Below the pieces are notes generated by a model that was not told the origin of the DNA, did not search any database, and saw only the letters and a program-made list of their open reading frames with translations. The position numbers and the translations under genes are program-made. Shown piece by piece: positions 14,349 through 21,772 of a stretch of DNA of 26,047 nucleotides (position 1 is its first letter; every line of letters begins with the position of its first letter). Origin of the DNA: Lachnospiraceae bacterium UBA3821 (lineage in GTDB: Bacteria > Bacillota > Clostridia > Lachnospirales > Lachnospiraceae); contig DFDT01000218.1 of the NCBI GenBank assembly GCA_002368865.1, positions 1-26,047 on the forward strand. The letters run 5' to 3'.

Positions 14349-14437
14349 ACGCTACCTCCTTTTTGTACAGACATATTCATTTTCTATTCTATCAGATAAC
14401 ACAAAAAAAGGAAATACAAAAATATTTAAAATTTTGC

Positions 14438-14466
14438 TTGCTTTTATGGAACATTTCTGTTAATAT
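14438..14466 (+). promoter_or_regulatory. rpmB promoter
   Basis: TTGCTT (14438-14443) is separated by 17 bp from TAATAT (14461-14466), with the ribosome binding site 27 bases downstream. The spacing is ideal. Confidence 0.6.
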
Positions 14467-14505
14467 ATCAATGTTGTGAATCTTTTGTGTTTAGGAGGTG
14501 TCAAA

Positions 14506-14691
14506 ATGGCTAAATGTGATGTTTGTGGCAAAGGCGTTCATTTCGGTAATAACGTAAGCCATTCTCATAGAAGAAGCAACGCAATTTGGAATTCTAACGT
14601 TAAGAGCGTGAAATGCAAAGTAAATGGCGGAGCAAAGAGAATGCATGTGTGCACAAGCTGCTTAAAGTCCGGTTTGGTTGAGCGCGCTTAA
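14506..14691 (+). CDS. rpmB: 50S ribosomal protein bL28
   Basis: The 61-residue protein begins MAKCDVCGKGVHFGNNVSHS and has a second CTSC pair at 49-52. It is therefore the zinc-binding (C+) form of bL28, with C4, C7, C49 and C52. The start is at 14506, because AGGAGGTG ends five bases before it; an upstream in-frame ATG would place this site inside the protein. It has its own promoter and terminator. It is divergent from asp23, the usual Firmicute arrangement. Confidence 0.97.
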   Translation: MAKCDVCGKGVHFGNNVSHSHRRSNAIWNSNVKSVKCKVNGGAKRMHVCTSCLKSGLVERA

Positions 14692-14720
14692 TTTTCGCAC
14701 ATATTTACGAACAAAGCGAA

Positions 14721-14751
14721 AAAGGAAAGGTATTTTGCCTTTCCTTTTTTT
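14721..14751. terminator. Bidirectional terminator between rpmB and the J-domain gene
   Basis: AAAGGAAAGG (14721-14730) and CCTTTCCTTT (14738-14747) form a 10-bp stem with a seven-base loop. T-runs lie on both strands, so it can stop transcription from both convergent genes. Confidence 0.9.
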
Positions 14752-14752
14752 G

Positions 14753-15334
14753 TTACGCTTCTTCTCTTTTTCTTCTGGAAAACTCTTTGTTGATCATCTG
14801 AACCAGTTCTTCATCTCCGGCCAGATTGTCAGGGTGAAAAATCTTCATCAGGTCCTTATAACGTTTCCGCAAAGTTAACGGATTCGTCGCATTCCGAAAC
14901 AGGATCCCGACAATGGAGGTTCCGTCCGAATAATCATAATAGTCCGTCGAGCGCCTGGAGCTCCGTTCCTTTTCCTGATAGAATTCATACTTCTCACGTT
15001 CAAAATTCTTGCGGTCAATATCCAGCTGCAGAAATCCGTTCTGCAGGATCGCCATCTTCTTGTCAAAGAAAAGCTTCTCATCCTTCATGCGCTTGCGTTC
15101 GATCACACTTTTGTGGTTTAAGGCATTCATCTCGTCTTTGAAACACATGCGTTCACTATTAAACTTGTCCCTTGCCTCTTCCAGCGTCTTGCGTTCCTGC
15201 GTCAGCCTGTCCAAATCCTGCTCCAGCTTCATTTTCTCCTGTTCCAGGCGCATATTCTCCTGAAACAGCCAAAGCTTGGCCTCCCGCAAACCTTCATTGT
15301 CTTCCGCTTTCAGGACATCTTCCCAGTTGATCAT
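14753..15334 (-). CDS. Coiled-coil protein with a C-terminal J-like domain
   Basis: The 193-residue protein (start ATG at 15334, with GGAGG just upstream in the longer frame) is a long charged coiled coil to about residue 125. A linker rich in Ser, Arg and Tyr follows. The last 45 residues contain NPLTLRKRYKDLMKIFHPDN with the HPD motif at 167-169. HPD is what J-domains use to stimulate DnaK. The domain is at the C-terminus, as in the short J-like proteins of Clostridia. No zinc or client domain is present. Its role as a DnaK co-chaperone and its partner are inferred. Confidence 0.8.
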   Translation of the reverse strand: MINWEDVLKAEDNEGLREAKLWLFQENMRLEQEKMKLEQDLDRLTQERKTLEEARDKFNSERMCFKDEMNALNHKSVIERKRMKDEKLFFDKKMAILQNGFLQLDIDRKNFEREKYEFYQEKERSSRRSTDYYDYSDGTSIVGILFRNATNPLTLRKRYKDLMKIFHPDNLAGDEELVQMINKEFSRRKREEA

Positions 15335-15364
15335 ATCAACCTCCATGTCACAAAACGTTTCCCT

Positions 15365-15523
15365 TTAGTCACAAAACAGGCAATTATATCCCACAAACAG
15401 CAACAGCATAACAACGACCAATCCCGCAAAGCGGTTGGTGATCATCATCAGGATCATTCCCGCTGCGATCAAAACACATGCAATCCCAATCACTTTCTTG
15501 GAAAAATAATTCTTCATATCCAT
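15365..15523 (-). CDS. Small membrane protein with two hydrophobic helices
   Basis: This 52-residue frame starts MDMKNYFSKK and has two hydrophobic segments (VIGIACVLIAAGMILMMI and GLVVVMLLLFVGYNCLF) joined by TNRFA. It fills the gap between gerW and the J-domain gene in the same direction. The ribosome binding site is weak; the second ATG at 15517 is an alternative start. No family is recognised. Its hydrophobic pattern and position support a real gene, but not strongly. Confidence 0.55.
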   Translation of the reverse strand: MDMKNYFSKKVIGIACVLIAAGMILMMITNRFAGLVVVMLLLFVGYNCLFCD

Positions 15524-15575
15524 CCGCACAAAGCATCTATACTCTTACTAAGATATGTCTTTGGCAGTCACTTTG

Positions 15576-15989
15576 TTACTGTTTCTTCTCCGGGAAAGCA
15601 ATGTCTACAACCTCGTCATCCGTCATAGTGCCGGCGGCATTCTCCTTCGGCTGCGTAAATTTATCCACCAGTTCCGGGATCAGATCCAGGATCTTCGTTA
15701 CGGAATCCTGGTTCTTGATATTCACCAGTTTCACCGCACCGTCCCGGATCACCAAAACCGCGCTGGGTGTCATTTTACCTCCGATCCCGCCTGCGCCGGA
15801 ACCGGAACCCTTTTGTGTATTGCTGCCGGCCCCTGCGCCGACGCCAAACGTCACATCCACCAGCGGAAGGATCACCGTGTCGCCAACCTTCGTGGGTTCA
15901 CCGACTACCGTCTTCGTGGAAAGCACGCCGTCCATACCCTTCAATAAGGATTCCACAACCCCCTGAAATTCATTGTCTTTACTTGCCAT
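15576..15989 (-). CDS. GerW family sporulation protein (YtfJ)
   Basis: The 137-residue protein follows the YtfJ/GerW pattern: LLKGMDGVLSTKTVVGEP, a VILPLVDVTFGVGAG segment with a Gly-rich loop, VLVIRDGAVKLVNI, and DLIPELVDKF. In Bacillus subtilis YtfJ is a forespore protein needed for normal germination. It overlaps the DUF2953 gene by 11 bases, the same neighbour as ytfI in Bacillus. This supports a spore-forming host. Confidence 0.93.
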   Translation of the reverse strand: MASKDNEFQGVVESLLKGMDGVLSTKTVVGEPTKVGDTVILPLVDVTFGVGAGAGSNTQKGSGSGAGGIGGKMTPSAVLVIRDGAVKLVNIKNQDSVTKILDLIPELVDKFTQPKENAAGTMTDDEVVDIAFPEKKQ

Positions 15990-16932
15990 GTTTTTTCTCC
16001 TTCTTTACTTTGGAAATAAAATGCCAAAGCTTTTTATCCAGTACAAGCAGGATTCCCTGCCATAGAATCTTTACCAGCATGATATGTCCGGCTATATAAA
16101 TCCGTCCCTCCAAAACCTTGTCCTCAAAATCCGGGGTCAGCAGAAACGAATTTCCCACAAAAGGCGAAAGCATTCCGTAAACTCCAAGAACATATCCTGT
16201 CGTATCCGGCGAACCTGTTCCGAAAAGCAGATTTCCCTCCAGCTTGCGGGGGCGGATACTTTTCAGGATCTTGCCCACCCGCAGCAACGCATGGTCCAGC
16301 AGCTGGCGCGTTTCATTGTCGGTAAGAACTTCTTTGTAATAACTTATATTTTCCCATGTATCTTTTATTTTATCACAGGTACTACGGATTGTGTACCGAA
16401 TTTTATCAAATTTTGACTCCGGCTTCTCCCCGCGCAGTCTGGCCTCCACTTCACGCCATGCCTCTGCATGTTCCTGCGCCTTCCTGTTTTCCTCGGCGCT
16501 CTCATTGTCATCAGCGCTGATATTGTCATCGGCGTTTCCAGTGACATCAGCATTTTCGGTGACATCAGTCCTTCCGGTGTTCACAGCGGTATCATTATTC
16601 TCGGTCCTTTCGTGCGATCCAATGGGGGACACAGCCTCTTTCGCACTCTCGTCGCTTCCGGCGCCATCCGGCTCTTTCGGCGTTGAATCATATACTGTGA
16701 AACATAAAACTTTCACCTGCAGTTGTCCGGGATCCGGATAGACAAAACTCACACGCAGAAGTCCGAACAGCCATCGGACTTTCGCCTCCGCCTTGATTTC
16801 CTCCTGTTTCTCCCCCCTGATCCAATAGACGATCGGCATAAACAGGATCAGTAACAGCAGAAACAGGATAATTCCCAGAAGGATCAGCAAGACCAGACCG
16901 ATGATCCGGAGCACACTCAATAGCACGGTCAT
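15979..16932 (-). CDS. DUF2953 membrane protein (YtfI-like)
   Basis: The 317-residue protein (start at 16932, with GAGGGAG eight bases upstream) has an N-terminal transmembrane helix of about 30 residues. The short motif that follows, AEAKVRWLFGLLRVSFVYPD, is typical of DUF2953. A long acidic, Asn/Asp/Glu-rich spacer (about 85-160) includes repeated 'ADDN/NAD' patterns and is probably disordered. The C-terminal part carries LRVGKILKSIRPRKLEGNLLFGTGSPDTTGYVLG and ends in a hydrophobic region. It is next to gerW, as in Bacillus, and overlaps the next gene by four bases. A sporulation role is likely but the activity is unknown. Confidence 0.88.
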   Translation of the reverse strand: MTVLLSVLRIIGLVLLILLGIILFLLLLILFMPIVYWIRGEKQEEIKAEAKVRWLFGLLRVSFVYPDPGQLQVKVLCFTVYDSTPKEPDGAGSDESAKEAVSPIGSHERTENNDTAVNTGRTDVTENADVTGNADDNISADDNESAEENRKAQEHAEAWREVEARLRGEKPESKFDKIRYTIRSTCDKIKDTWENISYYKEVLTDNETRQLLDHALLRVGKILKSIRPRKLEGNLLFGTGSPDTTGYVLGVYGMLSPFVGNSFLLTPDFEDKVLEGRIYIAGHIMLVKILWQGILLVLDKKLWHFISKVKKEKKHGK

Positions 16933-17249
16933 AGCAGATACTCCCTCAACTCGCAATCCCCTCTGCTGTTCAGGCATTCCTCCGTGATCCTGGTCACCAG
17001 CTGCAGCGCATCCGCATAATCCTTCGCAATTCCGATCACTTTGAGGGGATATTCTTCATAATAATGCTGTACCATCTGTCTGGCATCAAAAAACTCCAGT
17101 TGATCCTGGCTATTATGTGCAAAGGTCAGCACATACACGTTGGCCCACATTGGTTTGCAGAGCAGATCATGTTTAATTTTTCCCAGTTTCTTCTCCTCTA
17201 TCCCGTCGCCGAGATATAATCGGGAGGAAAACAGTAGTCTGCTTCTCAT
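16929..17249 (-). CDS. Hypothetical protein upstream of DUF2953
   Basis: This 106-residue protein has no recognised domain. It begins with a basic strand (MRSRLLFSSRLYLGDGIEEKK) and is followed by a hydrophobic strand (ANVYVLTFAHNSQDQLEFF) and two helices with 'YPLKVIGIAKDYADALQLV'. The alternating pattern suggests a small alpha/beta fold. GGAG is nine bases before the ATG. It heads the gerW operon with a good promoter. Its function may be linked to sporulation, by position only. Confidence 0.75.
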   Translation of the reverse strand: MRSRLLFSSRLYLGDGIEEKKLGKIKHDLLCKPMWANVYVLTFAHNSQDQLEFFDARQMVQHYYEEYPLKVIGIAKDYADALQLVTRITEECLNSRGDCELREYLL

Positions 17250-17294
17250 AACGATTCGCTCCGATAATCATTTTCTCAAAAGAACGCTTATTTT

Positions 17295-17323
17295 AGTATA
17301 CCATATATCTTTTTTAAAAACAA
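17295..17323 (-). promoter_or_regulatory. Promoter of the DUF2953-gerW operon
   Basis: On the minus strand TTGTTT (17318-17323) is separated by 17 bp from TATACT (17295-17300). It is a vegetative-type promoter and lies back-to-back with that of the HD-GYP gene. Confidence 0.6.
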
Positions 17324-17349
17324 TTTTTTGTTTGTAATCCTGTTTTTAA

Positions 17350-17377
17350 TTGACATATTTTGAGAATATATTATACT
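17350..17377 (+). promoter_or_regulatory. Promoter of the HD-GYP-like gene
   Basis: TTGACA (17350-17355) is separated by 16 bp from TATACT (17372-17377). The leader to the TTG start is about 35 bases. Confidence 0.6.
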
Positions 17378-17420
17378 TAAATTATAAATTATTTATAAAT
17401 TCTGGAGGAGGACACCGGCT

Positions 17421-18473
17421 TTGAAACTGATCGCGACAGATGATTTACAGCCTGGAATGGTTTTGGGTGAAAATGTAGTCTCACACGGCAATTTGTTTTG
17501 TCCGGCCGGCACGGAACTCTCTCCTTTTTTGATCAAAGAATTTAAACGGTGTTCCGTTCTTCGCGCCGCGATCATGGAAGAAATGGATTATGCCAAAACA
17601 CATTTTGAAAAAATACGTTTTGACGAATCTTTTCTACGATTTGAAACGGTCTATAATACGGTGCTCATGAATTATAAATCCGTTATGCTCTCCTATCTTC
17701 AGACCGGAGTCCAGGTTCCGGATCAGGTTCTTTTCGGCTTTTACGATGAAATCAACAAGACAATCCCCTCCGGTGCAAAATTGCTGGATTATTTATATAA
17801 TATGATGCCTAATGAGGACGAGCTTACCTTTACCCAGTGTCTCAACGCCGCTTTGTTTGCCGGAACCGTTGCCGGATTGATCAATATGGACGAGCAGTCC
17901 AAGCGGATCCTGATCCTCTGCGGATTTTATTATGACATCGGCAAACTGCAGCTCCCCTATCAGGTATTATGGAAACGGGGCAAACTGACGCCGGAAGAAT
18001 TCAATATTGTGAAAACGCATCCTATTGTGGGATATAATATGGTCTGCAGACTGAATCTGAACGAACATGTAAAAAATGCCGTGATCATGCATCATGAAAG
18101 ATTGGACGGCAGCGGATATCCCTATCGGTTAGAGGGACAAAGAATTGATGTCTACGCACGGTACATCGCCATCGTGGATGCCTATATTGCCATGGCATCT
18201 CCCCGATCCTATCGCAATGCCCTGACGCCGTTACAGATCCTGGGGAATTTCGAGGGTGATCTCTCCAAGTTTGACATTGAGCTGCTCATGCCTGTCATGA
18301 AAAAGATTGCAGATGCCCAGATTGGCTCCCGCATCCAGACAAGCGACGGCAAAGTGTGGGAAGTTCTGATCATTCACAATCACAAACTGTCGCGCCCTGT
18401 TCTGATGGGTGATAAGCGGGAAGTTCTGGATCTTCTCGAACATCCGGAACTTGAGATTGTTAAAATGGTCTGA
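17421..18473 (+). CDS. HD-GYP-like protein with two metal-binding histidines missing
   Basis: The 350-residue protein starts at TTG, with GGAGGAGG nine bases upstream. Residues 1-45 carry the small N-terminal domain typical of these proteins (LQPGMVLGENVV...LFCPAGTEL). The HD-GYP core keeps HP (200-201), HHER (224-227), DGSGYP (229-234) and D253. The first His, which should begin the 'HSLNVA' helix, is Gln139 (TQCLNAA), and HD is replaced by YD (Y171-D172-IGK). With two metal ligands gone, the c-di-GMP phosphodiesterase activity is doubtful. It may instead sense a nucleotide or bind a partner. The gene is alone, divergent from the gerW operon and convergent with the Nudix gene. Confidence 0.9.
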   Translation: MKLIATDDLQPGMVLGENVVSHGNLFCPAGTELSPFLIKEFKRCSVLRAAIMEEMDYAKTHFEKIRFDESFLRFETVYNTVLMNYKSVMLSYLQTGVQVPDQVLFGFYDEINKTIPSGAKLLDYLYNMMPNEDELTFTQCLNAALFAGTVAGLINMDEQSKRILILCGFYYDIGKLQLPYQVLWKRGKLTPEEFNIVKTHPIVGYNMVCRLNLNEHVKNAVIMHHERLDGSGYPYRLEGQRIDVYARYIAIVDAYIAMASPRSYRNALTPLQILGNFEGDLSKFDIELLMPVMKKIADAQIGSRIQTSDGKVWEVLIIHNHKLSRPVLMGDKREVLDLLEHPELEIVKMV

Positions 18474-18490
18474 TCCGATGCAGATTTTTA

Positions 18491-18943
18491 TCAGGACGGC
18501 TTGGCCGCAAAATGATAGCTGTTCTTACGCATGGCCTGATATTCCGCATAAGCCTGTTCCAAAATCTGTTTCTCATTCACAAATTTGAGCAGATGGTATG
18601 CTTCATGATACTTATAATATCCGGAATCCGTAAAAAACTCCTCTCTCTGCGGTTTGCTGTAATAGCTGTCTGAAGACATCAGATACCAATGTACTTCCTT
18701 TTCCACCGTATCTTCCGGCACTACAAAAGAATACTGGCTTTTTCCGATATATTTGATGATCGAGGCCTTTACATCCGTTTCCTCTTTTACTTCCCTAAGC
18801 GCCGTCTCTTCATGCGTTTCCCCTTCTTCTACCGTCCCTTTGGGCAAAACCCAGCCGTCATATTTATTCTTATAGTTTTTATACAAGAGCAGAATCTTTC
18901 CACGAAAAATAACAACTCCTCCACAACTGACCGCTTCGATCAT
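18491..18943 (-). CDS. Nudix hydrolase
   Basis: The 150-residue protein carries the Nudix box: G36, E42, R50-E51 and E54-E55 in GTVEEGETHEETALREVKEE. The final conserved Gly is Asp57. The Glu residues bind Mg and hydrolyse a nucleoside diphosphate linked to X. The substrate is not visible. It overlaps the PBP gene by four bases and ends the cell wall operon. No terminator was seen in the short convergent gap after it. Confidence 0.92.
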   Translation of the reverse strand: MIEAVSCGGVVIFRGKILLLYKNYKNKYDGWVLPKGTVEEGETHEETALREVKEETDVKASIIKYIGKSQYSFVVPEDTVEKEVHWYLMSSDSYYSKPQREEFFTDSGYYKYHEAYHLLKFVNEKQILEQAYAEYQAMRKNSYHFAAKPS

Positions 18944-20421
18944 TGTGCAACCTCCTGTGTATTTGTTTTTTCTCTGAAATACGCGTCAAAAATCCTTCGC
19001 GCGATCGGCACTGCGTAATCACCGCCGGAACCCGCGCCCTCAACAATGATGGTAACGCACACTTCCGGATCTTCAACCGGTGCAAATCCCGTAAACCATG
19101 CATGACTGTCACCCTTAACATTATTGTATTCTGCCGATCCCGTCTTACCGGCTGCAGTGTATGCCTGATCCTTTAATTTGGTCGCCGTACCTTTTTCCAC
19201 CACGGCAGACATCAGCTGCGTGATCATGGCAGCTTCCTCCTCCGACATCAAAGTTCCGTATGTGGTTGGCTTAAAACTTTTGACTATGGTTCCGGCATCA
19301 TTTTCAATCCTGTCGATCACGTACGGTTTCATCAGTTTCCCGCCGTTTGCCACCGCGCAGGTGATCATATTCAGATGGATCGGCGTAATCTGGGTCTTGC
19401 CCTGTCCGATCGCAGTCTGAACCATGTCTTCATCATCCATATCGGCAGAGACCACAGTATTACTCTGCGCATAGAGCATGGAAAGCGGCAGCTCTTTGTT
19501 AAACAATAGTTTCTCCAGCGTTTTCTGAAATTCTCCCCGATCCAGCCGCATACCAATATTTGCAAACGATGCATTGCAGGATTTGGCAAATGAATTCTCA
19601 AAGTCCACATATCCGTGATTGGTTCCGTGATAACAGTTGATCTTGCTCGTTCCGTAGCGGAACGCTCCGTTGCACTGATAGCCGTATTTTTTCCAGGAAT
19701 CCGTGTTTTCCCTGTAATATTCCAAAGCCGTTACAATCTTAAAGGTCGATCCCGGAGGATATAATCCCTGCGTTGCGCGGTTCAACAGCACGGAACTGTT
19801 GCTGTCCGTGATCAGGTCGTCCCACATGGCGGCAATCTTATTCGGGTCAAAATCGGGATGGGAAACCATCGCCAGAATCTTTCCGGTGGAAACCTCCGTC
19901 ACAACGACTGCCCCCTTGTAAATGCTGAGCTGTTCATCTGCCACCTGCTGGATCTGAACGTCCAGTGTCGTATAGACATTATCGCCGGGATTTTTTAACC
20001 CTGCCATATCATTCGCAACCTTATTGTTGATAGACGTATTGGTGTTGATCAGATAATAATTGGCCTGTGCTTCTACGCCCATCCGCCCCTGCGTCGAATA
20101 TCCCACCACATGGGCAAACAGATTGGAAAACGGATATACCCGGGTCTCATTCTGGTCTTCATCCATGACCGTCTGCGCCAAGACTTCTCCGTCGCGGGAA
20201 TAGATCGTACCGCGGTAATTTCTGGACAGCAGAATTTCCTGACGGGAATTATAGCTGTTGTTGATCATGTCCTGTTCACTGGTGGCAACAAAATGAACCA
20301 GATAAGCGGACATAACGAGAAACAAAGCCGTAAACATCACCATCGTCAGTACGATCTCCGAGAAATTCTTCACTCTTATTCTTTTTTTCTTGTTCGAGTT
20401 ATTTCTTTCCGGTTTTTCCAC
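18940..20421 (-). CDS. Class B penicillin-binding protein (peptidoglycan transpeptidase)
   Basis: The protein is 493 residues from GTG at 20421, chosen because AAGGAG is nine bases upstream; an ATG at 20457 lies further inside the previous gene and has no site. It has a basic cytoplasmic tail, one transmembrane helix (about 20-45), a dimerisation/pedestal region, and a transpeptidase domain with STFK (225-228, active serine), SCN (281-283) and KTG (426-428). It crosslinks peptidoglycan with the SEDS polymerase encoded just before it; the two genes overlap by 23 bases. Length and motifs are normal for a short class B PBP. Which cell-cycle phase it serves (division, elongation or sporulation) cannot be read from the sequence. 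Confidence 0.93.
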   Translation of the reverse strand: MEKPERNNSNKKKRIRVKNFSEIVLTMVMFTALFLVMSAYLVHFVATSEQDMINNSYNSRQEILLSRNYRGTIYSRDGEVLAQTVMDEDQNETRVYPFSNLFAHVVGYSTQGRMGVEAQANYYLINTNTSINNKVANDMAGLKNPGDNVYTTLDVQIQQVADEQLSIYKGAVVVTEVSTGKILAMVSHPDFDPNKIAAMWDDLITDSNSSVLLNRATQGLYPPGSTFKIVTALEYYRENTDSWKKYGYQCNGAFRYGTSKINCYHGTNHGYVDFENSFAKSCNASFANIGMRLDRGEFQKTLEKLLFNKELPLSMLYAQSNTVVSADMDDEDMVQTAIGQGKTQITPIHLNMITCAVANGGKLMKPYVIDRIENDAGTIVKSFKPTTYGTLMSEEEAAMITQLMSAVVEKGTATKLKDQAYTAAGKTGSAEYNNVKGDSHAWFTGFAPVEDPEVCVTIIVEGAGSGGDYAVPIARRIFDAYFREKTNTQEVAQ

Positions 20422-21769
20422 TGTGTACTGCTCCTTCCTGCCCCGAATGCGGTACATTATGCTTTGTTTTTTCCTGCTGCAGGCGCATAAAGATACCCTG
20501 GATTACAAAGAACATGATCATCGTGGACATAACGGAACTTCCGCCGTAACTGATGAACGGAAGCGTCACGCCGGTCAGCGGAATAAACTTGATTCCGCCT
20601 CCTACGGTCAAAAAGATCTGAAAAATATACATAGCTCCAATTCCATATACCAACAGCTGATAGAATCTATCGTAAATTCTCAGCGAGATCAGCATGATCA
20701 CCAGGAAACAATTGATACAGATCAGGATCAGGCAGATTCCAAAGATCACACCCAGCTCTTCACAGATAGAGGAAAAGATAAAATCCGCCGAGACATAGGG
20801 GATCACCGTAGGATTCCCCTTCAGCAGCCCCATACCGAACCAGCTTCCGCTTCCCACCGCAAACAGAGACTGGGTGATATGATAACCCTGATTATCAATA
20901 TAACTCCAGGGATCCCGCCAGGCCAGCACACGGATCCTTACATGGGCAAACAGCTTATAGGCCAGCACCGCAGCCGCACTTCCTCCCACCGCGCCGGCGA
21001 ACAGATACAGATAGTTTTTGGTCGCCACAAATACGACCAATACATAAGCCACAAAGAAGATCAAGGCACTTCCCAGATCCGTTGACAGCACCAATATGAT
21101 CACGTGGATTCCGGCCAACACCGCAGTGATCGCCACCCGCAAAAAAGAGGTATCCTCCCAGAGCGCCCCTGCCAGGAAAAACAAGAACAGGATCTTGACA
21201 AACTCCGAAGGCTGGAAAGTCACCCCCGCAATCTCCATGGAAATATTGGCTCCGTGTGTCACATTGCCGATGATCAGCACGGCGCTCAGACATCCAATGC
21301 CTATCGCGGCGTACAACCAGGTAATCTTCTTCAGGAAGCGGACTTTGGTAAACAGATACGGCAACAGCAGGCAGATGATCAAAGAGATCAGCACACTGAC
21401 ATACTGCCGGATCGCCTTTGTATAAGACAGTCTGGACACCATCATCAGGCCGATTCCCAGGAGCATACTCATATTATTTAACAGCTGCCTGTTACAATCT
21501 TCATAAATGGCAGGCACAAGTGTCACAACGATCAGCAGAAAGATCTCCACAAAACCAAACAGGAAAAAATACTGCAACTCATCGCTGAGCACGACCAGAT
21601 TCGCAAAACAAAATACCTGCATCAAAAGCATGATCAGATTCTGCACAATATAAACCGGACGTTTCCTGTTCTCCGCAGCATGCGGAAGGGCATAGAAACA
21701 GCTCAGCGTATAGAATACCATGAGTGCACATATAAAATATTTGGATAATTCAACAATGTATTCTTTCAT
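20399..21769 (-). CDS. SEDS family peptidoglycan polymerase (FtsW/RodA/SpoVE)
   Basis: The 456-residue multi-pass protein has the SEDS pattern: FQPSEFVKI (about 185-193), LSTDLGSALIFF with the catalytic Asp231, and near the end TLPFISYGGSS. It has an unusually long N-terminus with about three extra hydrophobic helices before the core, so it is a longer version than E. coli FtsW. It polymerises lipid II into glycan chains with the class B PBP encoded after it. It is three bases downstream of the U32 gene. The tail (about 435-456) is basic and probably cytoplasmic. Confidence 0.93.
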   Translation of the reverse strand: MKEYIVELSKYFICALMVFYTLSCFYALPHAAENRKRPVYIVQNLIMLLMQVFCFANLVVLSDELQYFFLFGFVEIFLLIVVTLVPAIYEDCNRQLLNNMSMLLGIGLMMVSRLSYTKAIRQYVSVLISLIICLLLPYLFTKVRFLKKITWLYAAIGIGCLSAVLIIGNVTHGANISMEIAGVTFQPSEFVKILFLFFLAGALWEDTSFLRVAITAVLAGIHVIILVLSTDLGSALIFFVAYVLVVFVATKNYLYLFAGAVGGSAAAVLAYKLFAHVRIRVLAWRDPWSYIDNQGYHITQSLFAVGSGSWFGMGLLKGNPTVIPYVSADFIFSSICEELGVIFGICLILICINCFLVIMLISLRIYDRFYQLLVYGIGAMYIFQIFLTVGGGIKFIPLTGVTLPFISYGGSSVMSTMIMFFVIQGIFMRLQQEKTKHNVPHSGQEGAVHSGKTGKK

Positions 21770-21772
21770 CCG

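Noticed and set aside
15650..15658. Third copy of the GCTGCGTAA core inside gerW
   Set aside because: It lies in coding sequence for normal gerW residues, away from any promoter, and lacks the palindrome. It shows that the 9-mer can occur by chance.
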